Origin: Photobacterium alginatilyticum
GTDB lineage: Bacteria; Pseudomonadota; Gammaproteobacteria; Enterobacterales; Vibrionaceae
Assembly (NCBI RefSeq): GCF_009910675.1
Contig: NZ_RSEJ01000007.1
Location: 1-64,000, forward strand
Direction of reading: 5' to 3'
Length of the DNA: 64,000 nt
Shown: piece after piece, positions 8,577 to 17,011 of the stretch
Layout of the letters: every line of letters starts with the position of its first letter
How positions within the stretch are numbered: position 1 is the first letter of the stretch
Made by a program: the position numbers and the translations under genes
Notes under the pieces: generated by a model
Seen by the model: the letters and a program-made list of their open reading frames with translations, nothing else
Databases searched by the model: none
Told to the model about the DNA's origin: nothing

Positions 8577-8604
8577 AATCGTCACAGCAAACGCTGTGAC
8601 GATT
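8577..8604 (-). terminator. Hairpin between nrfD and nrfE
   Basis: A perfect 12-bp stem (AATCGTCACAGC with GCTGTGACGATT) and 4-nt loop lies 25 bp after the nrfD stop. Its T-tract on the minus strand is weak (TGTTTC), so it may attenuate transcription into nrfE rather than stop it. Confidence 0.6.
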
Positions 8605-8628
8605 ATTTATTTACTTACCTAACTGCCA

Positions 8629-9588
8629 TTACAGCGTTGTCATTTGTCCTGCATACAAAATGAAGGTACGCAACATAAGCACACCAACCAGGCTAAGTGT
8701 GGTGACAAGCATGATATAGGCTTTGTTATGCCTGACGACTGACGGACTGACTGCATTAAGCGCCAGCGGTGTCAGCATTCCCGCACCAATGACGCCGTAC
8801 CAGAACCATGTTGCCCAGAACCCGCCGCCAATTGCCGCTGTAGCAGCTGCCTGGCTCTGTCCACCACCAAAATAAAGGCCAGTAAAGAACGCAACCAATA
8901 CGAACAGCTCAAACATTACCACCGGGCGCTCAAACTTGTGGATCCAGCCTACACTTGCACTGTGCGCCGACTCCTTAAACACCAGTACACCGAACATCAA
9001 GCAAGCTGCAGCACCGGAAGACAAGCTAGAGAACAGGAACAATATCGGTAGAATTGGATTGTTCAGTAGCGGGAAGGTCTGTAGCGCCGACAGCAAGAAA
9101 CCGGTGTAAGCGGCCAGCAACACCGCCAGGAAGCCAAGAAATAGCTCCACACTGTTTTCAAAGCGCTCAATAAGAGCCAGCACCTTGTCAACAATAGGCA
9201 AACGACCGTTTAACAGCTTCCCGATATCGTACTTGAATATCACACCAATCCAGGCAAACAGCACAATCATGTAGACCTGGAACAGGATGACCCCCATCGA
9301 CATCACTGACGTCGTGTTATAGAAGATCATGATCTTCCAGAACATCAATGGCTTGGTCAGGTGGAAAATCAAAATGGTCAAACCGGCAATAATACCGAAC
9401 GGTGCCAGGATAGCCGTGGCCTTAATGATCCCGTTGGTGCTTGGATGGCCCTGGATCACTTTACGCTTGAGGTAGATAGAAATCATCACCGCACCGGCAG
9501 ACATACCTGCCAGGAACAAGTAAACCGCAATGATCCAATCCCAAACTAGTGAATCAAAATAAAAGGCATCGGCAAATGTAGTACTCAT
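8629..9588 (-). CDS. nrfD: NrfD, quinol-oxidising membrane subunit
   Basis: This 319-residue NrfD/PsrC-family protein has about eight to nine transmembrane helices and opens with DWIIAVYLFLAGMSAGAV, the usual first helix. It takes electrons from menaquinol and passes them to the Fe-S protein NrfC and then to NrfB and NrfA. It overlaps nrfC by four bases (ATGA), giving the translationally coupled order nrfB-nrfC-nrfD seen in enterobacteria. Confidence 0.94.
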   Translation of the reverse strand: MSTTFADAFYFDSLVWDWIIAVYLFLAGMSAGAVMISIYLKRKVIQGHPSTNGIIKATAILAPFGIIAGLTILIFHLTKPLMFWKIMIFYNTTSVMSMGVILFQVYMIVLFAWIGVIFKYDIGKLLNGRLPIVDKVLALIERFENSVELFLGFLAVLLAAYTGFLLSALQTFPLLNNPILPILFLFSSLSSGAAACLMFGVLVFKESAHSASVGWIHKFERPVVMFELFVLVAFFTGLYFGGGQSQAAATAAIGGGFWATWFWYGVIGAGMLTPLALNAVSPSVVRHNKAYIMLVTTLSLVGVLMLRTFILYAGQMTTL

Positions 9589-10274
9589 CCTTTTATCTCC
9601 CCTTTTCCGTGTGGCACTTTATACAGCTTCGGCTGCGTTCCCAGTTCTACCTTCGAGCGGTACACCGGTTTTTGCTTGATCAGCTGAGACACCTTGCTAT
9701 TTGGATCATTCAAGTCACCAAATATCAGTGCCTTGGTCGGGCATGACTCAACACATGCCGGCTCTTTGCCTTCTTTCAGGTTGCTCTTGCGACAAAAATC
9801 GCACTTGTCTGCTGATTTGGTTTCAGGGTTGAAGAAACGTACCTGATACGGACACGCTGCCAGGCAATAGCCACAGCCCACACACTTGTCGCCATCAACG
9901 TCTACAATCCCGGTTTCAGGATCCTTGAAAGCGGCTCCTGTCGGACACACGTGCACACAAGGCGCGTTATCGCAATGCTGACAAGAGATGCGGGTAAACT
10001 GATAGTCAACATTCGGGTATTCGCCCTGTGGTTCACTTCTGACTATCTGCAGTCGAGAAACACCTTCCGGCACCTTATTCACTTCGCGACAAGCTTCGGT
10101 ACAGGCCGTACAACCAATACACAAAGTTTCATCATGCACCATGCCGTAACGCTTTGGTCCGTCTTCCATTGTCGCAGCAAGTGTCTGTCGGCCCAGCAAG
10201 TTACTGCCACTGACGCCTGTCGTGAAAATAACAGCACCGGCACCGGCTAAAAAATTTCGTCTTGAACACGTCAT
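9585..10274 (-). CDS. nrfC: NrfC, four-cluster ferredoxin-type subunit
   Basis: This 229-residue periplasmic iron-sulfur protein has a twin-arginine signal, CSRRNFLAGAGAV, at its N terminus. Four cysteine groups are visible: CIGCTACTEAC, CQHCDNAPCVHVC, CVGCGYCLAAC and CDFCRK...CVESC, as expected for four [4Fe-4S] clusters. It relays electrons from NrfD to NrfB. I start it at the ATG at 10274, which has AGGAG 8 nt upstream and places the Tat motif at the N terminus; a longer frame to 10325 would overlap nrfB. Confidence 0.94.
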   Translation of the reverse strand: MTCSRRNFLAGAGAVIFTTGVSGSNLLGRQTLAATMEDGPKRYGMVHDETLCIGCTACTEACREVNKVPEGVSRLQIVRSEPQGEYPNVDYQFTRISCQHCDNAPCVHVCPTGAAFKDPETGIVDVDGDKCVGCGYCLAACPYQVRFFNPETKSADKCDFCRKSNLKEGKEPACVESCPTKALIFGDLNDPNSKVSQLIKQKPVYRSKVELGTQPKLYKVPHGKGEIKG

Positions 10275-10285
10275 ACCATCATCTC

Positions 10286-10888
10286 CTACTTCTCTTTTTT
10301 CTGGTCTGAGTGACAGTCGACGCACATCTTGATCTTCGACTTTCTTTCAATACCTTTCATCGGATCTTTTTCCGGATGAATGGTGTGGCATGATGCACAG
10401 GAAAGATCGAGCGCGTGAACATCGTGTGTCCAGTTCACCTCACGTAAATCTTTCGGTTCGTGGCAATTCACGCAGGTTTCATTTTGCTTTGCAATCCATG
10501 CCGGATCGGCCGCTGGTTTCTCAGTGCCGGCAACAGTCTGAGCTGCTGCGAACTTGGTCACCATTGGCGCACCGTCACGGTGATTCTTACCCACTTTGCT
10601 GTGACAATCTGTACATGTCATATCACGGTTAGTCTGAGCATGGATTACATCGCCATGCGCCCCTTTTAGCGTGTCTCTTTCATCTTTATGGCATTGCGTA
10701 CAGGCGTAATCGCGATCCCGGATAAATTCGACAACATGTTGGCCTGACTCTTGTGTAATTACCGAAGGTTTCGCTGTTGTGGCTCCCTCAGCCTTCGAGT
10801 CTGCGGCAACATTCATTGAGAAACCAAAAATACAGATGGCTACAAAGAATGTAATCACCGTATTCATGGCTACTTTATAATTGCCCAT
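10286..10888 (-). CDS. nrfB: NrfB, pentaheme cytochrome c
   Basis: This 200-residue secreted cytochrome has five CXXCH sites (CTQCH, CTDCH, CVNCH, CASCH, CVDCH) after a cleavable signal peptide ending near NVAADS. It is the electron donor to NrfA. It is the first gene of nrfBCD and is divergent from nrfA, whereas in E. coli nrfA and nrfB are adjacent in one operon. The start ATG has AAGGTG upstream. Confidence 0.94.
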   Translation of the reverse strand: MGNYKVAMNTVITFFVAICIFGFSMNVAADSKAEGATTAKPSVITQESGQHVVEFIRDRDYACTQCHKDERDTLKGAHGDVIHAQTNRDMTCTDCHSKVGKNHRDGAPMVTKFAAAQTVAGTEKPAADPAWIAKQNETCVNCHEPKDLREVNWTHDVHALDLSCASCHTIHPEKDPMKGIERKSKIKMCVDCHSDQKKEK

Positions 10889-11117
10889 TTTTCACCTTTT
10901 TATCTTCCCGAATTACCAGCCTCTTCCAGAAGGCGGCAATTGGCGCTTATATTTATTTTGCACATCATAGAGCTGCAATAGTTGTTTTAACAAAATCTTA
11001 AAACGATACTTAATTGCAATTGAAATCAATTCTTATTTACTTAAAATATTAGCCACAACGCTTAACACGTATATTTAATAATGTTTTTAAATATGAAAAA
11101 TTGAGTCAGGTAGCAAA

Positions 11118-11133
11118 TACCCCTTAAGTAGCA
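11118..11133. promoter_or_regulatory. NarP/NarL-like 7-2-7 site (imperfect)
   Basis: TACCCCT-TA-AGTAGCA has a perfect left heptamer and a degenerate right heptamer in the inverted 7-2-7 arrangement bound by NarP and NarL. It lies about 230 bp upstream of nrfB and 320 bp upstream of nrfA. Confidence 0.45.
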
Positions 11134-11149
11134 TCATAAATGCCCTTTT

Positions 11150-11164
11150 TATGATTAAGATCAA
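11150..11164. promoter_or_regulatory. fnr box: FNR-like site in the nrfB-nrfA divergent region
   Basis: ATGAT-TAAG-ATCAA differs from the TTGAT-N4-ATCAA consensus by one base. A second near-match, TTGAT-CCAA-AACAA, lies at 11305-11318, closer to nrfA. FNR activation of nrf under anaerobiosis is established in E. coli; binding here is inferred. Confidence 0.55.
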
Positions 11165-11243
11165 TATTAAAAACCGCAATAAGTATTTGATTTAACAGAA
11201 CTAATAATCAAAATCGCAGCCACATAACCCCAGTAAATGTAAA

Positions 11244-11259
11244 TACCCCTTTGGGGTTA
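11244..11259. promoter_or_regulatory. NarP/NarL 7-2-7 site in the nrfA promoter region
   Basis: TACCCCT-TT-GGGGTTA is a clear inverted 7-2-7 heptamer pair about 190 bp before the nrfA start. It is the best such site in the 562-bp region between nrfB and nrfA, which is otherwise AT-rich and gene-free. It suggests nitrate/nitrite control by a NarP-type regulator. Confidence 0.6.
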
Positions 11260-11450
11260 TTTGAGTGGTAATTCTATCGAAGTTCGGTTTTTGACATCTT
11301 CCCTTTGATCCAAAACAACAAAGTCATCACTTATATTAACAAGGCTTCATTTTTTGATATTATTTATCAGAACTCCAATTCTTAGTTACTGATTTAGCTG
11401 CACTCACAACGCTTAGCTTGTTAATAATTAGAATACTGGAGTGACAAATC

Positions 11451-12878
11451 GTGAGAATTAAATGGACGCGAAATACTGCCGCAGTCGCAGCTTTGTTGTC
11501 TGCGTTATGTTTATCTGCTAATGCCAACGCAGCTGAAGATAGCGGCAAAACAAGAATTGAACCTCGCAACGAACATTTTGCGAAGTCTCATGTCGATCAA
11601 TATAAAACCTGGGAAGCAACCAAAGAAAGCGAAGAAATTGATGACGCGCTGGCTGGTGATCCTAACATGGTTGTTCTGTGGGCCGGCTACGGTTTTTCCA
11701 AAGACTACAACAAAGCCCGCGGCCACTTCTACGCTGTAACCGATGTACGCCAAACCCTACGTACTGGTGGTCCTAAGGATGAAAAAACAGGCCCGATGCC
11801 AATGGCATGCTGGAGCTGTAAAAGCCCTGATGTGGCCCGTGTAATCGACGAGCGTGGCGAAGACGGCTACTTTGAGGGCAAGTGGGCCCGCCTAGGTGCT
11901 GAAATCAACAACGCAATCGGCTGTTCTGACTGCCACAACACCGGCAGCAAAGAATTTGCCGAAGGTAAACCGGCACTAACCCTGACACGTCCTTATGTTA
12001 ACCGTGCTATGGAAGCGATTGATATGAAGTTCGAGGATCAGTCTCGCTTCGATCAGCAAGCCCAGGTATGTGGCCAGTGTCATGTTGAGTACTACTTCAC
12101 CGGTCCGACCAAGGGCGTTAAATTCCCATGGGACAAAGGCACTGGCGTTGATGAAATGGAAGCTTACTACGACGAGATCGGTTTCAAAGACTGGACTCAC
12201 GGCGTATCTAAAGCTCCAATGCTAAAAGCACAGCACCCTGGCTATGAAACATGGCGTGAAGGCATCCATGGCAAGAACAACGTAACCTGTATCGACTGCC
12301 ATATGCCTAAAGTCCAGAACGAAGACGGCAAAGTGTTCACCGATCATAAAGTCGGTAACCCATTTGACCGCTTTGAAGATACTTGTGCGCAGTGTCATAC
12401 CCAAGATAAAGAAACACTTGAAGATGTTGTTGCTACCCGTAAGGCAAGTGTTCAAGAAATGAAACTACGTGCCGAGAAGCAAATTGTTGCAGCTCACTTC
12501 GAAGCGAAAGCCGCATGGGATGCAGGTGCTACCGAAGCGGAAATGAAGCCAATCCTGATGGATATCCGTCATGCACAGTGGCGCTGGGACTACGCAATTG
12601 CATCTCACGGTGTTCACATGCACGCACCTGACGTTGCACTACGTGTTCTGGGTACTGCGCTTGATAAAGCAACTGATGCCCGTACCAAGGTTGTTCGCTT
12701 GCTAGCAAAGAAAGGCATCACGGAAGAAATTCAGATCCCTGATATTTCAACCAAGGAAAAAGCCCAGCAGGCACTTGGCATGGATATGGACAAGATGAAT
12801 GCTGATAAAGCTGAATTCCTGAAAAATATCGTTCCAGAGTGGGACAAACAAGCCAAAGTTCGCGAAGCCTCTTACTAA
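11451..12878 (+). CDS. nrfA: NrfA, ammonia-forming cytochrome c552 nitrite reductase
   Basis: This 475-residue periplasmic pentaheme enzyme reduces nitrite to ammonium with six electrons. The catalytic heme site is CWSCK (C120-K124) with lysine as proximal ligand. The other four are CSDCH, CGQCH, CIDCH and CAQCH. An N-terminal signal peptide ends near ANAAED. The start is GTG with TGGAG upstream. Length and motif order match NrfA of enterobacteria and vibrios. It stands alone on the plus strand with its own terminator. Confidence 0.97.
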   Translation: MRIKWTRNTAAVAALLSALCLSANANAAEDSGKTRIEPRNEHFAKSHVDQYKTWEATKESEEIDDALAGDPNMVVLWAGYGFSKDYNKARGHFYAVTDVRQTLRTGGPKDEKTGPMPMACWSCKSPDVARVIDERGEDGYFEGKWARLGAEINNAIGCSDCHNTGSKEFAEGKPALTLTRPYVNRAMEAIDMKFEDQSRFDQQAQVCGQCHVEYYFTGPTKGVKFPWDKGTGVDEMEAYYDEIGFKDWTHGVSKAPMLKAQHPGYETWREGIHGKNNVTCIDCHMPKVQNEDGKVFTDHKVGNPFDRFEDTCAQCHTQDKETLEDVVATRKASVQEMKLRAEKQIVAAHFEAKAAWDAGATEAEMKPILMDIRHAQWRWDYAIASHGVHMHAPDVALRVLGTALDKATDARTKVVRLLAKKGITEEIQIPDISTKEKAQQALGMDMDKMNADKAEFLKNIVPEWDKQAKVREASY

Positions 12879-12913
12879 GGCCAGTCTGATTTAATTAGAC
12901 AACCGACAAAGAC

Positions 12914-12943
12914 AGCCCCCTCTCTAATAGAGGGGGCTTTTTG
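12914..12943 (+). terminator. Terminator of nrfA
   Basis: AGCCCCCTCT and AGAGGGGGCT form a strong stem with a short loop, followed by TTTTTG, 36 bp after the stop codon. Confidence 0.92.
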
Positions 12944-13005
12944 CATTTCACCCTTCATTACCCCACCCAAGATCCAAGATTACCAATATCCGCAAAGAAC
13001 ATATT

Positions 13006-13147
13006 ACCCCCACCCTAGCCCTCCCCTTGAAAAGTGGAGGGGATTAAAAGCCTAAAAAGACCATCGGTGTTTACCAACAGACTTTAACAGCTCAAAGATG
13101 GCTCCTCCCCTATTATTTTAAGGGGAGGCAGGCAGGCAGGGGTTAAT
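13006..13147. repeat. Dispersed GC-rich palindromic repeat, copy 1
   Basis: The segment contains two hairpins, CCTCCCC/GGGGAGG-like at 13020-13042 and GCTCCTCCCC...AAGGGGAGGC at 13101-13130. Its outer ends are CCCCCACCCTAGCCCTCCCC and its approximate inverse GGGGAGGCAGGCAGGCAGGG. The right half resembles the element at 24143-24180. It lies in the nrfA-nrfG intergenic region and looks like a non-coding interspersed repeat. GGCA is tandemly repeated at 13125-13140. Confidence 0.55.
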
Positions 13148-13165
13148 TGCAGAACAGGAGTATTT

Positions 13166-13328
13166 ATACCAATCTACATAAGTATTTAATCATTCTTGCT
13201 GGTTAAAATCACTTTTAACTGCGTTATGAATTTTGTAATTAGAGTAACTAGTTAGCTGCAATTCATGCCTTGTTCTAAGTGATTTTTCCTGCGCAACTAT
13301 CTGAACAATTACTTATCCAGATTGGTAT
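13166..13328. mobile_element. MITE-like element with 19-bp terminal inverted repeats
   Basis: The 163-bp segment starts ATACCAATCTACATAAGTA and ends with the inverse of ATACCAATCTGGATAAGTA, matching at 17 of 19 positions. Inner parts also pair (AAATCACTT with AAGTGATTT; ATGAATT with AATTCAT), so the whole unit folds into one long hairpin. It encodes nothing. A TTA flanks both ends, a possible target-site duplication, and the right-hand TTA supplies the nrfG stop codon. Elements ending in ATACCAATC are, as I recall, common in Photobacterium and Shewanella. Confidence 0.7.
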
Positions 13329-14008
13329 TACAGCAATTTCTTGGCGCGGTTAATGGCGGTGATCAGCTCTACCCGATCGAGATCCGGGTGTTCACTATCA
13401 AGTGCCTGCTGCCAGGTATCTATCGCCTTTTGATAACGGGCATTAAGAAAGTAGTCAGATGCCAGCAGCATCAAAGCAGGAAGGTTGTTTTCATCCAAGG
13501 CTAATGCCTGATCCATAAGCTGGCTAACTTCGGCATTCAAACGCTGCCCATCACGATAATAGATCGCCGTTGCCTGTGCCGAATAAATATTTGCCTGCGG
13601 CTCTTCGGCCAAGCGGGATGAATAGCTAAACGCAAGCGCTGCATTGGCGTGCTCACCGGTATACATATAGGCATTGCCTAGCGCATACCATAGCTCTCCA
13701 TTCTGCTTATCATTACGTAGCTTATTCTGAATTTCTTCAATTCGCTTCTGGTTAAACTCACCGGCAGTTAATCCTGCCAACTCGCTAGTTTCAGTCTCAT
13801 GACTAACGCTGCCGGGTAACTGGTAAGCTGACTGACCCAGAAAAAAATAACCGCTCACCGATACTGTCAACAGCGCGATACTGAGTAATATCGGTGCTCT
13901 TGCACTCTCTCTGTCACTACGGGCGTGGCTTAGCCAGATAATGAGCAAGCCTGCCACTAGCAAGACAGTAAAACCGATTCCGAATTCCAATATTTGCCTC
14001 TGCATCAT
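13328..14008 (-). CDS. nrfG: NrfG, TPR subunit of the NrfA heme lyase (CcmH/CycH C-domain-like)
   Basis: About 226 residues with two N-terminal membrane helices (around residues 8-25 and 40-60). A periplasmic TPR domain follows (about 85-225), with repeats such as LWYALGNAYMYTGEHANAAL and LMLLASDYFLNARYQKAI. In NrfEFG the TPR part binds the NrfA C terminus so that the CWSCK heme can be attached. It is separated from nrfE and nrfF by more than 5 kb and converges on nrfA. I prefer the ATG at 14008; a TTG at 14020 would add four residues. The stop lies at the edge of the repeat element. Confidence 0.88.
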   Translation of the reverse strand: MMQRQILEFGIGFTVLLVAGLLIIWLSHARSDRESARAPILLSIALLTVSVSGYFFLGQSAYQLPGSVSHETETSELAGLTAGEFNQKRIEEIQNKLRNDKQNGELWYALGNAYMYTGEHANAALAFSYSSRLAEEPQANIYSAQATAIYYRDGQRLNAEVSQLMDQALALDENNLPALMLLASDYFLNARYQKAIDTWQQALDSEHPDLDRVELITAINRAKKLL

Positions 14009-14142
14009 GACGCTAAACAAGCCTATATTTTACCTGTTTTGACTGTAACAAGAGAGTCCGTCTGGCAGTTATTCGCCACAGCCTTAACTTGGATCAATTC
14101 TTAATATTTCTAACAGTAACTAGCTGATTTTATTGCCTGCCA

Positions 14143-14580
14143 CTACTTATTGACAACTACATCACACGCTAACGTATTGGCAATAAAGCAGTTGGCATGC
14201 GCTTTTTGGTGCATTTTATCCAGTACCTCATCACTGACGTTTACACCTTCGACGAACACAACCTTAGGGTTAAGCTCAATTCGAGACACCTGGGTGCGAT
14301 TATCAGCATTCTTACCCAATTCGGCTGTCGCCGTATCATGATAACTGGCAACAGGTAAGCGCTTCAGGTGAGCGATGGCCAGAAATGTCAGCATGTGGCA
14401 TGAAGACAGCGCTGAAATCAGGCTTTCTTCCGGGTTAACCAGACTGGCATTACCCTTATATTCAGGCGCTGAAGAGCCTTCAACCTGCTGACCACTGCCG
14501 AAACGTATAGTGTGATCACGGCTAAAATCCTGTTCTGCCTGCCCCGATTGTTGCCAGTCAATCTGTACCGAAAAGCTCAT
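14143..14580 (-). CDS. OsmC/Ohr-family peroxide-detoxifying protein
   Basis: A 145-residue OsmC-fold protein. The two redox cysteines of the family lie in SSCHML (about residue 61) and HANCFIAN (about residue 130). Members reduce organic hydroperoxides using thiols, often lipoyl-linked. The sequence fits the broader OsmC/YhfA-like group better than Ohr proper, so the substrate is open. The start has AGGAGAG upstream. It lies next to a glutaredoxin, separated by a terminator. Confidence 0.87.
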   Translation of the reverse strand: MSFSVQIDWQQSGQAEQDFSRDHTIRFGSGQQVEGSSAPEYKGNASLVNPEESLISALSSCHMLTFLAIAHLKRLPVASYHDTATAELGKNADNRTQVSRIELNPKVVFVEGVNVSDEVLDKMHQKAHANCFIANTLACDVVVNK

Positions 14581-14622
14581 CTTTCTCTCCTTGTTCGTCG
14601 GCCAATAGTAGCTTCAGATAGT

Positions 14623-14648
14623 AAAAAGGCTCCATCGGGAGCCTTTTT
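14623..14648 (-). terminator. Terminator of the glutaredoxin gene
   Basis: AAAAAGGCTCC and GGAGCCTTTTT enclose a 4-nt loop, 17 bp after the glutaredoxin stop. With A- and T-runs on both sides it could work in either direction. Confidence 0.85.
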
Positions 14649-14664
14649 ATTCAGTAAATATTGC

Positions 14665-14973
14665 TTAAAGTTCGAAGTCACCGAATGCTTCACTATCTAC
14701 CTGGCGCTCTAGAAACGCAACCAAATCGTCATGACCGCCGATATATTGGCTATCAAGAATAATCTGCGGCACAGTGCGAACAGTCTGACCCGTCTTCTGC
14801 TCGATAAACTCAACCATGGTTGTCTTTTCCAGGTCAGTACCCAGTACTAACGTGGTGTACTCGGTACCGCGCTCGTCAAGAATAGCCTTTGCTTTCACGC
14901 AGAACGGACAACGAGGCTGGGTAATTACTAGGTTTTGGTAGCCCGCAAGCTGCTCAAGGGTCATGTCAGACAT
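14665..14973 (-). CDS. Glutaredoxin
   Basis: A 102-residue dithiol glutaredoxin with active site CPFC (C22/C25), the TVPQI cis-Pro loop and the GGHDDL glutathione-binding motif near the C terminus. It would reduce protein disulfides or glutathione mixed disulfides in the cytoplasm. It is longer than E. coli GrxA because of an acidic tail. Start choice between the first and fourth codon is uncertain. Confidence 0.9.
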   Translation of the reverse strand: MSDMTLEQLAGYQNLVITQPRCPFCVKAKAILDERGTEYTTLVLGTDLEKTTMVEFIEQKTGQTVRTVPQIILDSQYIGGHDDLVAFLERQVDSEAFGDFEL

Positions 14974-15077
14974 AAACTTCCATTATCAACATTAGGTTTC
15001 TATTTCCCGCTAAGATAATGGAAAGCCGCCCCGAATTACAAGCCTCTTAGCCTATTCAGCCAACCGGTAGTTGGTAT

Positions 15078-16154
15078 TCAGGCGATTTTGACCGGGATAC
15101 GGTGGCGACCAAACGCCTTAGGCGGCGCAAACCGTCCGGCAATCTGGTAGCCACAATAGTTACATACCCCCTGGTTGCTCAGAGCACAATCGCCAAGTTC
15201 ATACCAATTTCTCGACAGCACTTTTTTCTTACAGCCCGGGCAATAGGTACTATCTCCGGCTTCGTCAAAAATGTTACCGACATAGGCATAGTTCAGGCCG
15301 TTCTTAATGGCGATCTCCCTAGCCCGCTGAACAGTCTTTGGTGGGGTTCTTGGTTTATCCAACATTTTGAAATCGGGGTGGAAGGCGCTGAAGTGAATAG
15401 GAACATCCGGGCCGAGATTGTCATAGACCCAACGTGTCAACTGCTCCAGCTCACCCGTACTGTCATTTTCATCGGGGATCAGCAGTGTCGTGATTTCAAA
15501 CCAGACATCGGTCTCATGGTGCAGATACAGCAGGGTATCAAGTACCGGAGCCAAGTGACCACTGCAGATCTTATGGTAGAAGTGCTCGGTAAATCCTTTC
15601 AGGTCAATATTAGCCGCGTCCATATAGCGATAAAACTCAATGCGGGGCTCATCGCACATATAGCCTGCACTAACGGCAACACTGTGTATCCCGAGTTCAT
15701 GGCAGGCCTGAGCAGCATCCACGGCGTATTCCATGAAGATCACCGGATCATTGTAGGTAAAGGCAATACTGTCGCAGCCATAGCGTTTGGCTGCCTGGGC
15801 AATTTGCTCGGGCATTGCCGTTTCGCCCAAAGTGTCAATCTCACGTGACTTGCTGATACTCCAGTTCTGGCAAAACTTACAGCTCAGGTTACAACCAGCC
15901 GTCCCGAACGATAATACCGAGCTTCCGGGATAGAAGTGATTAAGCGGTTTTTTCTCTATCGGATCAATACAGAAGCCACTTGAACGGCCATAGGTGGTCA
16001 GGACGATTTCGCCATCCAGGGCCTGTCTGACAAAACAGGCACCGCGCTTGCCATCTCGCAATCGGCAATGACGCGGACATAAATCACATATCACCCGACC
16101 GTCATCCAGCCGGTGCCAATACTGGGTTTTGAATACACTCGGAGGCTGCAACAT
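15078..16154 (-). CDS. amrS: AmmeMemoRadiSam system radical SAM enzyme
   Basis: This 358-residue radical SAM protein has the cluster motif CNLSCKFC (C88/C92/C95). An upstream cysteine group CDLCPRHC and a C-terminal zinc-ribbon-like pair (CPGC...CNYC) are also present. It matches the AmrS family (formerly grouped with PflA-like activases), which always accompanies AMMECR1 and Memo proteins. The chemical reaction is not known. It is transcribed away from amrB-amrA across a 68-bp region containing a symmetric element. Confidence 0.93.
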   Translation of the reverse strand: MLQPPSVFKTQYWHRLDDGRVICDLCPRHCRLRDGKRGACFVRQALDGEIVLTTYGRSSGFCIDPIEKKPLNHFYPGSSVLSFGTAGCNLSCKFCQNWSISKSREIDTLGETAMPEQIAQAAKRYGCDSIAFTYNDPVIFMEYAVDAAQACHELGIHSVAVSAGYMCDEPRIEFYRYMDAANIDLKGFTEHFYHKICSGHLAPVLDTLLYLHHETDVWFEITTLLIPDENDSTGELEQLTRWVYDNLGPDVPIHFSAFHPDFKMLDKPRTPPKTVQRAREIAIKNGLNYAYVGNIFDEAGDSTYCPGCKKKVLSRNWYELGDCALSNQGVCNYCGYQIAGRFAPPKAFGRHRIPVKIA

Positions 16155-16181
16155 AAATCACTCGATGTGAAAATTGTTCCT

Positions 16182-16197
16182 ATACTAAATATAGTAT
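16182..16197. promoter_or_regulatory. Symmetric element in the amrS/amrB divergent promoter
   Basis: ATACTA-AATA-TAGTAT is a perfect 6-bp inverted repeat inside the 68-bp gap. TATACT/TATAGT can serve as -10 boxes in both directions, so it may be overlapping divergent promoters or an operator. Confidence 0.4.
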
Positions 16198-16222
16198 TGC
16201 TTAAAATAACTGTGTGATTTCA

Positions 16223-17011
16223 ATGAACATTCGCCCACCTGCCGTTGCGGGGAGCTTTTATGATAAGTCCCCGGAAACACTACAATGTCAGCTTGATAGC
16301 TGGCTAATCCCGACTACGGATGAGTACAAAAAAATTCGGGCTGTGGTTGTGCCCCATGCCGGCTACGTATACTCAGGAAAAATCGCAGCCCAGGCATACC
16401 GCTATCTAAAATCACAGGCAGGTACTATTAAACGAGTAATACTGATAGGGCCCAGCCACCGTTATTTCTTCCAGGGCTGTGCCATCCCGTCGGTCGACTA
16501 CTTCGCCTCGCCACTAGGCAATATAGCTATAGACAAGCAAAGTGTTGAAATACTTCGTGAAATAGATGATATTGAAGTATCAGACCAGATTCATGCCTTT
16601 GAGCACTGCCTAGAAGTACAGTTGCCATTTCTGCAAACATGTTTGAATGAATTTACTCTGTTGCCGCTCTTAACCAGTAATGTATCCCCAGTCAACGTCG
16701 CCAATATTATCGATTCGTTATGGCAAGATGACAGTACGCTATTAGTCATTAGCAGTGATCTCAGTCACTATCATCCTTACTCGGAAGCCCAGAAAATCGA
16801 TCAGGACACCTGCTCTTTAATCGAGCATTACGACCCATCACTCACCCCCGAACAGGCATGCGGTTCGACCGGAATCAACACATTACTCTTACTCGCTAAG
16901 CAACGGGATTATCAAATCACACGTATAGAATTAAAAAACTCCGGTGATACTGCCGGGGATAAGGAGAGAGTTGTTGGATATGTCAGTTACCTCGTATCAG
17001 AACCTAAATAA
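16223..17011 (+). CDS. amrB: AmmeMemoRadiSam system protein B (Memo family)
   Basis: This 262-residue Memo-family protein has the N-terminal RPPAVAGSFYD, the VVPHAGYVYSG and GPSHRYF motifs, and further histidines in EHCLEVQLPF and SSDLSHYHPY. The histidines form a metal site like that of extradiol dioxygenases, to which Memo is structurally related. Its reaction in this system is unknown. I start at the ATG at 16223, because residues before MNIRPPAVAG are not family-typical; a GTG nine bases upstream is possible. It overlaps amrA by 32 nt. Confidence 0.92.
   Translation: MNIRPPAVAGSFYDKSPETLQCQLDSWLIPTTDEYKKIRAVVVPHAGYVYSGKIAAQAYRYLKSQAGTIKRVILIGPSHRYFFQGCAIPSVDYFASPLGNIAIDKQSVEILREIDDIEVSDQIHAFEHCLEVQLPFLQTCLNEFTLLPLLTSNVSPVNVANIIDSLWQDDSTLLVISSDLSHYHPYSEAQKIDQDTCSLIEHYDPSLTPEQACGSTGINTLLLLAKQRDYQITRIELKNSGDTAGDKERVVGYVSYLVSEPK

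Noticed and set aside
10275..10325. Upstream start for nrfC
   Set aside because: It would overlap nrfB and bury the Tat signal; the ATG at 10274 has AGGAG at the right distance.
15102..15848. A 248-codon open frame on the plus strand
   Set aside because: It lies wholly antisense to amrS, has no ribosome-binding site or family likeness, and reflects codon bias of the real gene.
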